A model generated the notes under the pieces. That model did no database searches and was not told where the DNA came from. It was given only the letters and a program-made list of their open reading frames with translations. A DNA stretch of 50,024 bases from JBMYRH01 sp049602155 (GTDB lineage Bacteria; Myxococcota_A; UBA9042; PHBI01; JBMYRH01), in the NCBI GenBank assembly GCA_049602155.1, contig JBMYRH010000038.1:1-50024 (forward strand). Direction: 5' to 3'. The translations under genes were made by a program, and so were the position numbers. This document shows positions 9,237-19,600 of this stretch, in pieces (position 1 is the first letter of the stretch; the number at the start of each line of letters is the position of its first letter).

Positions 9237-10190
9237 TTACCGCGTGATGTGCTCTAAGAGCTCTGCGATGGCGTCAGCGGGTTCGTCACGCTCAGCCGCG
9301 AGCGTGATGTAATGTCGGAGCATGGCCCGAGTCTGGTCACCGACTTTGATGAAGTGGGAGCGCAGCATGGCCTGCAGATCGAAGGGCGTGGCCTTGGGGG
9401 CGATGAAGAGGAGCAGGCGCAGCACCCAGCGGTGCGTCAGCAGAGGCTTTAACCACTCGAGTTGGCCTGGCAGAGAGAGGCGCGTTGCTTGGAGCGCGGC
9501 CCGCCCAGTCAGCGCTAAGCGGTCTCCGCGGCGCAAGGTATCGAAGCGCCAATCGGCTGCCTCCAGACTCGCGATCACAGGCATGAGGATCCCGCTGCCC
9601 AAGCGCAGCTGAGCCTCGATGCTCGCGACGCGCTTCGCCGGCATACCGCCCGCCTTCAGTGCTTGGACAGCTGCGCGGGTTCGGCCGGCCTCACCGGCGA
9701 AAGGGGCAGGGCTCAAGGGTGGGAACCACCAGTCCATTGAGGGGGCGTCGCTGCCACCGTCGAGGGGGGCGTGGAAGCTCGTGAGGGTGATCATCCCGTA
9801 GACCACTTGCGCGCTCGGGACGATGCCTGTGACGTACGTGTAGTCCTCGAGCCCGGGCTGAAGCATCACCAGCGTGGCCTCTCCGATACACTCGGCGAAG
9901 GCCTCAAGCCAGCCCCCTCGGAGGGCGGGTGATGAGATGCAGAGCCAGACTTGATCCCATTCGCTGTCCCGAACCTCGTCGAGGGTCGTCACCATGTCGA
10001 ATTCTGAGAAGAGGTGCTGGCCACGATGGGGACTGTTTAAGCACCTCACGGTCAGCCCGTGAGAGAGCGCGTCACGGTACTTGTCACGGACCTTGTACGT
10101 GACCCGCGCTCCTCCCCGCACAAGGTGGAACCCATAGGCTTGCCCGACGGCGCCAGCGCCGACGATGAGGATGTTGAGGGGGGCCGGCAT
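9237..10190 (-). CDS. Ketopantoate reductase-like (PanE/ApbA) NAD(P)-dependent oxidoreductase
   Basis: A 317-aa cytoplasmic protein. The N-terminus has the Rossmann fingerprint ILIVGAGAVGQAYG (residues 7-20), and MLQPGLEDYTYV in the first third matches the region after the nucleotide-binding domain of ApbA proteins. The C-terminal helical part is divergent and I do not see a clear set of the pantoate-binding Lys/Asn/Ser residues, so the substrate may not be ketopantoate. Members reduce 2-keto acids with NADPH; in CoA biosynthesis the product is pantoate. The gene stands alone, with a decayed gene upstream and a convergent lipoprotein gene downstream. The ATG at 10190 is followed directly by the fold, so the start is secure. 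Confidence 0.8.
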   Translation of the reverse strand: MPAPLNILIVGAGAVGQAYGFHLVRGGARVTYKVRDKYRDALSHGLTVRCLNSPHRGQHLFSEFDMVTTLDEVRDSEWDQVWLCISSPALRGGWLEAFAECIGEATLVMLQPGLEDYTYVTGIVPSAQVVYGMITLTSFHAPLDGGSDAPSMDWWFPPLSPAPFAGEAGRTRAAVQALKAGGMPAKRVASIEAQLRLGSGILMPVIASLEAADWRFDTLRRGDRLALTGRAALQATRLSLPGQLEWLKPLLTHRWVLRLLLFIAPKATPFDLQAMLRSHFIKVGDQTRAMLRHYITLAAERDEPADAIAELLEHITR

Positions 10191-10356
10191 GGCGGGTCAC
10201 CTGGGCAATGCAGGGTATGAGCCTACACCAACTTTCACCCGGGCGGGTGAGGCTTAGAGGTTTGTCAGCATTGCCGTGTTTACGTGCGCTCAGGAGCGAA
10301 GCTTTTGGTTCTTCGACGCGCCGAGGGTGGAAGCCGAATGGAGGGCGTGGACTTAG

Positions 10357-11192
10357 ATGGGAGGCGTAGCGTGGCGTTCTTGGATCACAGGGGGGCGTGT
10401 GATGGTATGCGCGCTGGCCGGCTTCGCCCGCGGGTGTGCCGGCGGTGGTGATGAGGTGACGACGATGTCGCTGAGCTCTGGGGCAGTCAACGGTTCCGGC
10501 GGCCTCGAGCAGTGAGCCACCATGCGGGAGGTCGCGGGGCCGCGACGGCGGGGCGCTTTCAAACTACCCCGAGGACCTTCGCCCTAGGCGTTGTCACTGG
10601 CGACGACGCGCTCGGAGTGCGTGTCTGGGTTGACGGCCATAAGGTGTTCGCCGAGCGGCCCACCCTTGAGGTGCTTTGCAGGCATGCACGCGGGGCCCTC
10701 GCAGGTCTGCCTGACGGTTGCACCGGGCTGTGGTCCGCTGTCGCCGACACGCACCCACCTGCCAGCCATGGGCGCGGGACACATGACACATGACCTCAAC
10801 CAGGGGGGGGCCAGGGGAGCTTTGACCGTGACGCCTGTGCGGTCGACGACACTGGCGACGCCGGCATGATGCACGTGACCCTCCCCAGCCGCACGGTTGG
10901 GGCCCGTGAAGCGCTTCTGATGTCCGAGAGGTCTCTGGTTTTTGGGCAGCCGCGACCGGACTCCTCTCAGAGTGCGTTCTGCACGTCGTGTCGTCCCCCT
11001 GAGCAGCCCTATGAGCCGTCATTAGACGGCCTCACCCCGATGGAGGCACCGGCCCTTGAGGATGATGAACGTCGATAGCCGATGCAGGCCCCACGGTTCA
11101 TCTTTTGGAACATCTCGGCGGGCTATATCCACGATACGCTTCCCCTGACTGACGAAGCCGCCCATGCCCTCGGCGCCTATTTAGGCAGCTGA
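10357..11192 (+). pseudogene. Decayed gene, lipoprotein-like 5' end
   Basis: An ATG at 10357 opens a 52-codon frame with a lipobox-like ALAGFARGC and then stops (TGA 10513-10515). A second frame starting by 10512 runs to 11192 with just two in-frame stops, TGA at 10791-10793 and TAG at 11076-11078. Across both stops the text stays protein-like, for example GVVTGDDALGVRVWVDG before and APRFIFWNISAGYIHD after. The simplest reading is one gene of about 270 codons broken by a frameshift near the signal peptide and two nonsense mutations. I do not recognise the family. The alternative, several tiny unrelated ORFs by chance, is less likely because the last 680 bp share one frame. Confidence 0.45.
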
Positions 11193-11363
11193 AGCCGCGC
11201 TCCATAGGCTCCAAGCTGGGCGGCATGATGGGATGAATTGTCGCATTGGTGGGTGCGCCACAGGGGCGCATGTGATGTAACCCGCGTGGAGACCGTCGGC
11301 GGAGTCATCGCTCCGCGCGGACCACGGCGGCTCTCTGCGCTCAGACTTCGAGGCGAGGCTCCT

Positions 11364-11837
11364 GTGACTCACAACGACACCTTCGACAGATTACGCGCTG
11401 CGCTGAAGCTGACTGATACGCAGGTCGAGGCGTGCTTTAGCTTCGCGGCGCATGCCTTGGCCCCGGAGGCCAAGGCAGGGCTGAGCGCGCAAGCACAAGG
11501 GGACGCCCGGACACCGGTCACGGATGCTCTGCTAGGCGCGTTCCTCGATGGGCTGATCATCTCTAGACGCGGGCCCAGGCCAGGCGCGGCAGCGCCCCGA
11601 GAGGCAGTCACGGAGCTCAGCCACAACACCGTCCTCAAGAAGCTGCGCATCGCGCTCAACCTTCACGAGGCAGACATGCTGAAGGTCTTCGCGGCGGGTG
11701 GTCATGCGATCAGCAAGCGTGAGCTGACGGTCTTATTCAGAAAGCCGACCCATAAGCACTTCAAGGTCTGTGGGGACGAGCTCTTCGGAGCCTTCCTGAA
11801 GGGCCTTAAGGCGGTCGAGGCGCCGCGCAAAGCGTGA
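11364..11837 (+). CDS. DUF1456 (YehS-like) protein
   Basis: A 157-aa cytoplasmic protein starting at GTG 11364. The longer reading from 11238 is rejected because its N-terminus lacks family-like sequence. Two repeats of about 65 residues each begin with an RLRAAL/KLRIAL helix (TFDRLRAALKLTD, TVLKKLRIALNLHEADMLKVFAAGG) and end with DELFGAFLKGL or DALLGAFLDGL. This duplicated pattern is the DUF1456/YehS family, small helical proteins of unknown molecular role. The linker between repeats is Ala/Pro/Gly-rich. A weak CCCCT-N7-AGGGG hairpin (11846-11862) follows the stop. Stand-alone gene; no functional inference from neighbours. Confidence 0.8.
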   Translation: MTHNDTFDRLRAALKLTDTQVEACFSFAAHALAPEAKAGLSAQAQGDARTPVTDALLGAFLDGLIISRRGPRPGAAAPREAVTELSHNTVLKKLRIALNLHEADMLKVFAAGGHAISKRELTVLFRKPTHKHFKVCGDELFGAFLKGLKAVEAPRKA

Positions 11838-11951
11838 GCTGTGTGCCCCTCGTTATAAGGGGTGCGCGATCGACTCTCGACGCTTAGACCGGAGGTAAGC
11901 TGCACCCAGGCGAGTCGCCCAGGGCAGCTGACAGCCGATGTCTCATGGCCC

Positions 11952-14900
11952 CTACTCGTCGATCAGCTCAAGCACACCGAGCACTTGCTTGAAGTTCTTC
12001 AGGCGCTCCGGGCCGCCGTCTACCGGACCGCTGGCGCACGGTGGGTTGTGGCAGCCTCGGTTGACGATGCCTGAGACGCTGTTCAAGAAGGCGTCATCGG
12101 TCATGCCGCCGTCTACGAACGCCTTGAGCTGCTCGAGGTAGTTCCAGCCCTCCTTGTCGTAGGTCTGAACCGAGGCCATCCAGTAGAACAAGCCGGCGAT
12201 CCACTTCAGCTCCGGGTACTCCGTAGTGCTGCAGATGAACTCGGGGTTCGAGCAGAAGTCGACACCCGGGTAGAGGATGTCGTCCGGGACAGGGTAGTTC
12301 TCGCGGATGAAGGGGTCGGTGACGTCCAGGTGGGAGCGACCCAGGAAGTGGTTGAGCAGTCCGAAGTTGTGGCGACCTGTCGTCTGGATCACACCGCGCC
12401 CCCACCAGACGCAGCCCTCGACGGAGCCGGCTTGTGGGTAGGCCGTCTCGTCGTACTTGAACGAGCCACCCTTCTGGCCGGCGTACACGGTGCAGTCGAC
12501 CCGCTCATACACATGGCCTGGGCCAGGCGCGTCCGGGACGCTTGAGCACGTCCCAGTATGCGTCCAGTAGCCCGTGACATCTGCCACGGGGAGGCCTGCC
12601 TCGATGAGCGCGGAGTCCGGGGCTCCGAAGAGCGGGCCCGGTGCGCCATACCACGTGGCGTGGGTGACGGCGCTGATCTCTGCGCGCGGCATCACTGGGC
12701 ACGACTCGATGAGGTCCGAGCCGGTCTCGGGGTCGAGGCCGTAGCCCGAGTAGTCCTGACCGAGCTGGCCGCAAGCGCTGGTGATGGGGTAGTTCGTGTC
12801 TCCCTCCCAGTGCTCGCTGAACTGCCAGTTGTTCTCATCGCAGGCGTTGTACTTAATGGTCTCTTTCATGCTCTGAGAGATGAAGGCTGCGAGGTTTACT
12901 AGGCCATAATGAGCGCGCGTCGTGGCGTTCGGCTCTTCGGCCGCTGTCCCGCCTAGCCAGAGCGTGTAGTCGTCGACACCGTCCACGTGCATGCGCTTGG
13001 TCGCGATGAGGAAGTCGGTCCAGTTGTAGACTGAAGACTCCTCCCATACGCCCTCAGCGACCTCGCTGAGGAGCACCTCGGTGTCGAAGGCGGGGGTGTT
13101 GTTGATGAGGGGGCCGTCGAGCTCAGGGTTGCCGCTGATGGTGTCCCCGACGCCGCTGTCGCCGCCCTCAGCGCCCTTGGCCCCTCGGGTGATCTCCATG
13201 CAGCCGTACTCGTAGTAGTTCTTCACGCGCTCAGCGAGCCAGCCGTTGTCGTTACCGCTGCTCCCGATGTCGACGACAGAGGTCGTGCTCCCGCCGCCCC
13301 AGAGGATCGCGAAGGCGTTGCTGTAGGCGGCCTTGCGGAGGCGCTGCTTGGTCCAGTCGAAGTCTGGGTCCTCGAGCAAGTGAATCTCGACGGAGTCCAC
13401 GCCCACGCCGTAGGTCTGCACGGTGCCGGGCAGGGTCAGGTTGAGGACCTCGGGCTTGATGGCGTCGATGCTCGTGATGGCCTTGTCACCTAGGAAGTAC
13501 GGTCCACCGGTCGCCGCGTGCGACGGGATGTCATATGCGCCAGCCTCTTCACCGATGGTGGGCATATGGCCGCCCGGGATCTGCCACAGCAGGGCTGGCT
13601 TGTTGTAGTGGTCGGTGATCTGCTTCACAAAGGAGAGGTAGTTCTCCCAGTCGAGGCTGTTGTACGCGTAGCCGAGGTCCTTGGCTTGGTTGCCGAGGCC
13701 GTCGCGCTCGTACTTGTCGAAGGTCACGAAGTCGGGGGCCCACTCACCTGAGTACACGCCCAAGGTGTCGAAGAAGCCGGTGACGGTGCTCGAGACCTTG
13801 GTCCAGAGCTCGCGTTGGCTCTTGTAGCGTGTGTGGGTCCAGTTACTGCTCCCGGGGGCCCACAGGTTGATCTGCCAGCCGAAGGTGATGTCAGGGCCAT
13901 ATTGGCGGATGACGTAGTTCTGGGACTGGATGAACCCGGTCACGTCCTCTGCGATGGTGTCGGGGATCGCGACGGGATCGAGAGCGGTCTCACCGTCGTT
14001 CTCTTTCACCCAATCGATCGCGTCTTGCAGCGCTTGCTTGATGACGATCGTCTTCCAGGTCCCATCCTCGTTTCGGTAGTTTGGGTCGAACTGGGTCTTC
14101 TCGTTCTGCTGCCAAGCCCCAAGGAGGTCGGGGTTGAGGACGATGGACCCCGGGTAGGGGTGTGTATCGTCTTTGGCGCCTTGGAGCGTCTTCACGATGC
14201 GGATGAGGTTGATGTAGTGCTTCTTGAGGTTCTCGCTGTTCGGCTCAGGGGTCACACCCAGCTCAGCCTCACCGGTGTAGATGATGTCGAACTCTGCGGC
14301 ACCGCCGCCGCTCGCCTCTGCCGTGTAGACGACCATGACCGGCATGATGTTCCGCGGTGCAGGCTCTTGGGCGGCGATGATCTCCTCGACGTCCCGCGCC
14401 TGGGCGATGGTCGCGATGGTCTGATTCGGCTCGACGATATGACCGCGGTCACCGTTGCCGCCGGGTCCGGCGTACTTGTAGATGACGCTGACCATGGAGT
14501 CGGCCAAGGCTTGGTTGATGTCCCCTGAGCCATTGGAGACGGTGCCCATCGCGAGGCAGTTGCCCCAGCCCGGCACGTGGAGATCGACGGGGTCGCTGAC
14601 CATCGGTGGCATACCACCATCGCCTGCGCTTGGGTTCACGGTCGCCTCGACCGAGATGACCGTAAAGGAGTCGGGCCCGGAGAGCTCCGCGGGGCTGAAC
14701 TTCATGACAAAGGCGTCGCCGGTCTCAAGGACTGCGTCGACCCAATCGGCCTCGGGGAGCGTGTAGGTGACCGTGATCTCGTAGCCATCCGCCACCGCAC
14801 TGGAGGCGATGCCATAGGTCGGCGCGCTGGTCGACTCAGCGACCGCGCCGCCCCAAACCGCTGACACGCTGAAGGGAGCTGTAAAGGTGATCAGCGCATT

Positions 14901-16568
14901 CGCCATGTTGAGTGAGCTGGCGCCCGTGTAGGTCAGCTGGATGTTGACGGTCCCCCAACCTGGCGACTCGCCATCCTGAGTGATCTCGACGTCGAAATTC
15001 TCGATGGAGTTCGGGACCCCCTCCTCGTCGCAGGTCACCCCATCCTCGTTCAGGGCGAAGCCCTCCTCGCAGCCGCAGGCGAACCCGTTGTCACCATTCA
15101 CGCAGGTCTGAGCGCAGCCGGCGTTGGCGCCGTCCTCGCACTCATTGATGTCCGTGCAGACCGGGCCACCGTCGCTGTTGGTGCAGTTGGTGTAGATGGC
15201 CTCGCCACAGCCGCCGTTGTCGGTCGCGCAGGCGTCGTCTCCGAACTCGGTGCACTCAAAGCCGCCATCGTTGTTGTCACAGAGCCACTCTGAGGCCGGA
15301 CCACATCCGCCGTTGTCGGTTGCACACTCATTGATGTCGGCGCACTCAAAGCCGCCGTCGTTGTTGGTGCAGGTCCAGGCAGCAGCATCGCCGCAGCCGC
15401 CGTTGTCGGTGTTGCACTCGTTGATATCGCTGCACACAGGGCCATCGTCCGAGTCTGCACAGGTCCATGCCGCTTCGTCACCGCAGCCGCCGTTGTTGGT
15501 CGCGCAAGAGTCGGTCGGCGCTGCGCCGCACTCAAAGCCCCCATCGGTGTTGTTGCAGGTCGCGTCATCGCCGCAGCCGCCGTTGTCGGTGTCGCACTCG
15601 TTGATATCGACGCAGGCGAAGCCACCGTCGTTGTTGGTGCAGGTCCATGCTGCAGCGTCGCCGCAGCCGCCGTTGTCGGTGTCACACTCATTGATGTCGG
15701 CGCACTCAAAGCCACCGTCCGTATTGGTGCAGGTCCAGGCTGCCACGTCGCCGCAGCCGCCGTTGTCGGTGTCACACTCATTGATGTCGACACAGACGCC
15801 ATCGATCTCGGCTGAAAAGCCCGCGTTACAGAAGCAGGTGCCCTCAGCACAGTAGCTGTTGTCTGCGCAGACGACCCCTAGGCACTCTGCCGTTGGGACA
15901 CACTGGCCATCAGCGCCTTCTTCAAAGCCCGGGTTGCACTCGCAGAGGGCTAGAGCGCCCTCTTGGTTGATGCAATCAGCGTTTGGATCACACCCGCCGT
16001 TGTCGGTGTCGCACTCGTTGATGTCATGACACTCGAAGCTCCCCAGGGTGTTGGTGCACTCCCAGTACAGGCTATCGCCGCAGATGCTGCTGTCTGTTAA
16101 GCACTCATCGATGTCCTGGCAGTCGCCATCAGCGTCCATGCCAAAGCCCGCGTCGATGCACTCGCACTTACCATCGACACAGATGCTCAGCTCGCCGCAG
16201 GTCACGAACCAACAGGGGTCGGTGGCCACGCAGTCGCCCTCGGGGTTCTCGGTGTAGCCATCGTCGCAGTAGCACGCCCCATCGGCGCAGCTTGCATGGT
16301 CGTCACAGGTGACCTCCGCACAAGGGTCAGCTGTCTCCGCCGTGTCCTCAGCTGGCTCGGTCGTGTCCTCAGTGGGCTCGGTCGTGTCCTCAGCTGGCTC
16401 GGTCGTGTCCTCAGCTGGCTCGGTCGTGTCCTCAGTGGGATCGGTCGTGTCCTCAGTGGGCTCGGTCGTGTCCCCTTGGGTGGTCGCATCGGACTCTGGC
16501 GGCGCCTCATCTGGATGACAGGCGAAGATAAGGGCAGTGCACATGAACACCAGAACGAACCGCATCAT
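11952..16568 (-). CDS. Multidomain exported protein: EGF-like array, CBM2-like, TIM-barrel-like, GH19-like chitinase/lysozyme domain
   Basis: A 1538-aa lipoprotein. ATG 16568 has GGAG six bases upstream; the longer GTG start at 16580 is not needed. The signal ends TALIFAC. Domain order: TTEPAED heptad linker (to about residue 80); Cys-rich EGF-like array (about 80-510) with repeated DINECDTDNGGC; a beta-sandwich resembling CBM2 (about 520-650); a central region of about 550 residues with TIM-barrel-like text (ALLWQIPGGHMP) that I cannot assign; and a C-terminal GH19/lysozyme-like domain with WWGRGVIQTTGRHNFG near residues 1386-1401, close to the GH19 signature GRGxxQ[LIT][ST]. GH19 enzymes hydrolyse chitin or peptidoglycan. 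Predicted to be surface-displayed and to act on chitin, fungal wall or prey peptidoglycan; the exact substrate is inference. Confidence 0.8.
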   Translation of the reverse strand: MMRFVLVFMCTALIFACHPDEAPPESDATTQGDTTEPTEDTTDPTEDTTEPAEDTTEPAEDTTEPTEDTTEPAEDTAETADPCAEVTCDDHASCADGACYCDDGYTENPEGDCVATDPCWFVTCGELSICVDGKCECIDAGFGMDADGDCQDIDECLTDSSICGDSLYWECTNTLGSFECHDINECDTDNGGCDPNADCINQEGALALCECNPGFEEGADGQCVPTAECLGVVCADNSYCAEGTCFCNAGFSAEIDGVCVDINECDTDNGGCGDVAAWTCTNTDGGFECADINECDTDNGGCGDAAAWTCTNNDGGFACVDINECDTDNGGCGDDATCNNTDGGFECGAAPTDSCATNNGGCGDEAAWTCADSDDGPVCSDINECNTDNGGCGDAAAWTCTNNDGGFECADINECATDNGGCGPASEWLCDNNDGGFECTEFGDDACATDNGGCGEAIYTNCTNSDGGPVCTDINECEDGANAGCAQTCVNGDNGFACGCEEGFALNEDGVTCDEEGVPNSIENFDVEITQDGESPGWGTVNIQLTYTGASSLNMANALITFTAPFSVSAVWGGAVAESTSAPTYGIASSAVADGYEITVTYTLPEADWVDAVLETGDAFVMKFSPAELSGPDSFTVISVEATVNPSAGDGGMPPMVSDPVDLHVPGWGNCLAMGTVSNGSGDINQALADSMVSVIYKYAGPGGNGDRGHIVEPNQTIATIAQARDVEEIIAAQEPAPRNIMPVMVVYTAEASGGGAAEFDIIYTGEAELGVTPEPNSENLKKHYINLIRIVKTLQGAKDDTHPYPGSIVLNPDLLGAWQQNEKTQFDPNYRNEDGTWKTIVIKQALQDAIDWVKENDGETALDPVAIPDTIAEDVTGFIQSQNYVIRQYGPDITFGWQINLWAPGSSNWTHTRYKSQRELWTKVSSTVTGFFDTLGVYSGEWAPDFVTFDKYERDGLGNQAKDLGYAYNSLDWENYLSFVKQITDHYNKPALLWQIPGGHMPTIGEEAGAYDIPSHAATGGPYFLGDKAITSIDAIKPEVLNLTLPGTVQTYGVGVDSVEIHLLEDPDFDWTKQRLRKAAYSNAFAILWGGGSTTSVVDIGSSGNDNGWLAERVKNYYEYGCMEITRGAKGAEGGDSGVGDTISGNPELDGPLINNTPAFDTEVLLSEVAEGVWEESSVYNWTDFLIATKRMHVDGVDDYTLWLGGTAAEEPNATTRAHYGLVNLAAFISQSMKETIKYNACDENNWQFSEHWEGDTNYPITSACGQLGQDYSGYGLDPETGSDLIESCPVMPRAEISAVTHATWYGAPGPLFGAPDSALIEAGLPVADVTGYWTHTGTCSSVPDAPGPGHVYERVDCTVYAGQKGGSFKYDETAYPQAGSVEGCVWWGRGVIQTTGRHNFGLLNHFLGRSHLDVTDPFIRENYPVPDDILYPGVDFCSNPEFICSTTEYPELKWIAGLFYWMASVQTYDKEGWNYLEQLKAFVDGGMTDDAFLNSVSGIVNRGCHNPPCASGPVDGGPERLKNFKQVLGVLELIDE
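15163..15800 (-). repeat. Tandem 90-93-bp repeats encoding 4-Cys EGF-like units
   Basis: Tandem copies, some degenerate, of a unit whose reverse strand reads GATATCAACGAG-like sequence (DINEC) followed by NGGCG and DGGFEC. Each unit encodes about 30 residues with four Cys. Copies are very similar at DNA level (the plus-strand text gccgcagccgccgttgtcgg recurs many times), suggesting recent expansion by unequal recombination. Confidence 0.85.
16341..16475 (-). repeat. 21-bp tandem repeat encoding TTEPAED heptads
   Basis: About six copies of a 21-bp unit (plus strand gtgtcctcagctggctcggtc and variants) encode the [TA]EDTTEP heptads directly after the lipobox of the EGF/GH19 protein. It makes a flexible acidic spacer that lifts the folded domains off the membrane. 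Length is likely to vary between strains. Confidence 0.85.
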
Positions 16569-16636
16569 GGAGATCTCCACTCAAGAGAATGATGCAGCGG
16601 ACAGTGTCACATCTTGTCGGCCAGTTCTACGCCTCA

Positions 16637-16664
16637 GTGTGACAGGTGTAACAGGCTGTGACAG
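16637..16664 (-). promoter_or_regulatory. Three tandem TGTNACA half-sites upstream of the EGF/GH19 gene
   Basis: GTGTGACAG (16637-16645), GTGTAACAG (16646-16654) and CTGTGACAG (16656-16664) stand head to tail about 70 bp before the ATG at 16568, and another GTGTCAC lies nearer the gene. This 9-bp periodicity suggests binding by a regulator, but no consensus I know is matched exactly. The segment GGCTG-TGA-CAGCC (16654-16666) also forms a hairpin just past the stop of the 16677 gene and could instead be a terminator without a T-run. Confidence 0.3.
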
Positions 16665-16676
16665 CCCCCCCATGTT

Positions 16677-19600
16677 TTAGGCGCCGTGGCTCGTCCCAAA
16701 GCCAAGTGCTTCACCGACAAAGTGGCCGTCCTCATAGCCGAGTTTGGCCAGGCGCTTGGCGCGCTCCAAGTTGATATCAAGCCCCGCTGTCCCGATGTCG
16801 ATGGCGAGCTTGCGGACCTTCACTTGGCTGAGCTCAAGGCTGACGCCGCCCGAGCCGAAGGTCAGTGCGAGCTTCAGGCCAAATTCAGAGGTCGCTCCGG
16901 CCTTAGTCGCCTCATTCGCGGGCATGTCCTTGCTTGTGCCGAAGGCGTCCCCCATGGCGTCTGTCGTGGTCTGGTTCACTTGGTCTGAGCGGCTCGTGCC
17001 GACCTTGTAAGCGTCGGCCAAGCTCTTACCGAGCGAGTTGCCCATCCCGGCGTTGACGATGCCCTCGACATCATTGCCGATGTCGAGCGCTGCACCGGCT
17101 GCGTGGTACCCCTGCGTCTTGCCGTCCTTCTTGTGGTTCTGGTAGAGCCCGCCGAGGGTCTTCCCGATGCTCACCGAGGCGCCGACGATGCCGATGGCGA
17201 TGCTCTCAAAGTCGGTTGGCTTACCACCCGTGTCTAGGATGAGCATGGAGCCGACGCTGATCTCCCACCCACCGGTGCCCGCGGTGAGCTGGCCAGCGAA
17301 CTCCACCGTCTGCCCGGCCACCTTACATTTTAGCTTGGTCTCCCAGATGAACTGCGTCGATGTTTTGCCGCGGATGAGCTTCCGTCGCGCTTCGGCGTTC
17401 GCTTGACTGCTGCCGGCCTTGCCGACGTCCACCTGGCCGTGTTGCGCTGCGAGCGTGGTCCCAGCGGCCGTGCCTTCGGTAAGCACCTTGCGGATTTGCT
17501 CCGCATCGTAGCGGCGGAAGAGCTCCGCCCTCATGGCCGTCTCACCCTCGGCTACCCCGGCCTTGAGCTTGCCTTTGCCAGTGAGGGACCCCCCGACATC
17601 TGCGAAGGCGTCTTCGTCCATCACCATTTGGCCCGGGGCCGCGCCAGGCTTCATGAAGACCTGCTCTTCAAGCATCGCGGCCCACAGTTCGGCTTCACCC
17701 ATCGCGCTCAATGGGTTACCGCTATCGTGAGGGCTCGCAGCTCGTGCCTGTCTGTCTTTGGCACCACTCCTTGCACCGGCCCACCAGTTGCCCATGTCGC
17801 CGTTGATACCGCATGCGGCGCGGTATCCCGCGTACGTGATGGCGTTCATCGCCTTGTGGGTGTCCATCGCTTGAGAGCGTACCAAGAAGCCCAATGCGCC
17901 GTTGAGTTCGAGGCCCCAGAGGCTCACACCACCTCCGAACGCGATCTCGCATTGGAAGGCGAGACTCTTGTTATCCGGAGTGGCGTCCGGGCCCTCATTT
18001 TTGCGGTTTGTGACGCCACGTTGTGCCTCGCCGACCACGCGCAGTAAGACAAAGGCTGGGGAGGACGGGACGGGGATCTTGAGCTCTATCTCGAGCTTGC
18101 ACGCGTCACCTCTACTCGGGACGGTGAGGTCGCAGATGCGACCGATCATCCCCATGCCCTGGGCGGTCGTGTTGGCCGCCAGCGAGGCCTTGACGGACTT
18201 CTTACCCACCTCGTCCTTGACGACTTGGGATTTGCCGCGCGTCTTCGCCGCATCTTTGGTGGCGGCATGCGTCTCTGTAGCGTCGGTAGCGCTGGTGTGT
18301 AGCTGCCCCATCGTGCCGGTCAGCCCAGCCCGGCTCGCCTGCTCTTTCTCCAGCAGAGTGTTTTTCCAGCCGTGCGCCTGCCTTTGTGCGCTTGGGTAAA
18401 CGCTCGAGACCGCGCCATTGGCGGCCGCTTTCGCCGCGGATTTCGCAGCAGCGAGTGCCTTAGCGGGGGGGCCTGAGTGGCTACGGAGCGCCTTCATCCC
18501 GGCCGCGCGTGCGGCCTTCTTCAGTTTGGCATCGACAGAGGCGTTCTTGATGGCGGTCTTCGCCCCATCCTGGGCGATGGAGGTGATGGCTGTGTCGACT
18601 GAGGCCTTAGCTTTGGCGTAAGCGTGCTTCTTGGCGTTGACCTTGACGTAGCTCTTTGTGGCGGCGCCCGAGCCATCCAGCTCATGGCCGCTTTCGACCT
18701 CGGTGTTCACGTCCGCGTATGCCTTCGCGCGGGCCGCCTCCTTCATGCTCTTCCGGAACTCGAAGACCTGCTGTGAACGGAATGCCTTTCGCACTCCTCC
18801 CTTCCCTAGCTTGCCCGAAAGGTAGCTGGTGAGCTTCTTCTCCGTCTCAAGGACCGCACCGGCGATCGCCGCCTCTAGCACGGCCTCGGAGATCATGCCG
18901 GCCGCCGCAGCCGTCCCTGCAGCGGCGTCATCCCCCAACCCCTCAGTGGCGGCTGCGATCTTCTCGTTTGCGTCGTCTTCTTTGTTGCCAGCGAGGACCT
19001 CTGCCTTCCAGTCATTGGCTGCTTGGCGGGCCTTTGGAAATTTGGCTTTCGCCGCCTTCTTGATCCCGTCTTGCGCGGCAGAGACGCGCTTCTGGACGGT
19101 GTACCGCTCGGGCTCACCCCACTCCGGGTGCTTGCAGAAGGACGCTTTGCCAGCCGCGCCGAGCGCCGTCGCCACAGAGCCACTGGCTTCGGCAGCGCCG
19201 TCCTTGGCGAGCTCTTTGATGGCTTTGCCGGCGGCATCCTTGGTGCCGGTGACGCGCGCTTTGGCGTCCTCTTTGTACATGTCCTTGTCGGCCGCCAGGC
19301 CGGCATTGGCGTCGATCGCGGCAGTGGCAACCTCCTCGGCCTTAGCCTGCGCGGCGCGCTTCATCTTGGCGCGAAACGCACGGGCAGCTCGGGCGCTCTT
19401 GCCCCGCTTGTAGGAGGCGACGTGTTGCGCACCGAGGGCCGTCTCAAGCTCGCCAACGAGTTTGGCCTTGAACGGGTCGAGCGCCTCATTGACGAGGGGC
19501 GTTTGGTGTGTGTCCGCGTACAGCTTACCCAGACGCTTGAGCCTCTCAGCAGCCGAGCGAGGGGGCTTGGGGCGCCTCCGTCCCGTTCGAAGCGCGCCCC

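Noticed and set aside
13815..14528. 237-codon plus-strand frame inside the EGF/GH19 gene
   Set aside because: Opposes a well-supported coding frame and shows no domain-like sequence.
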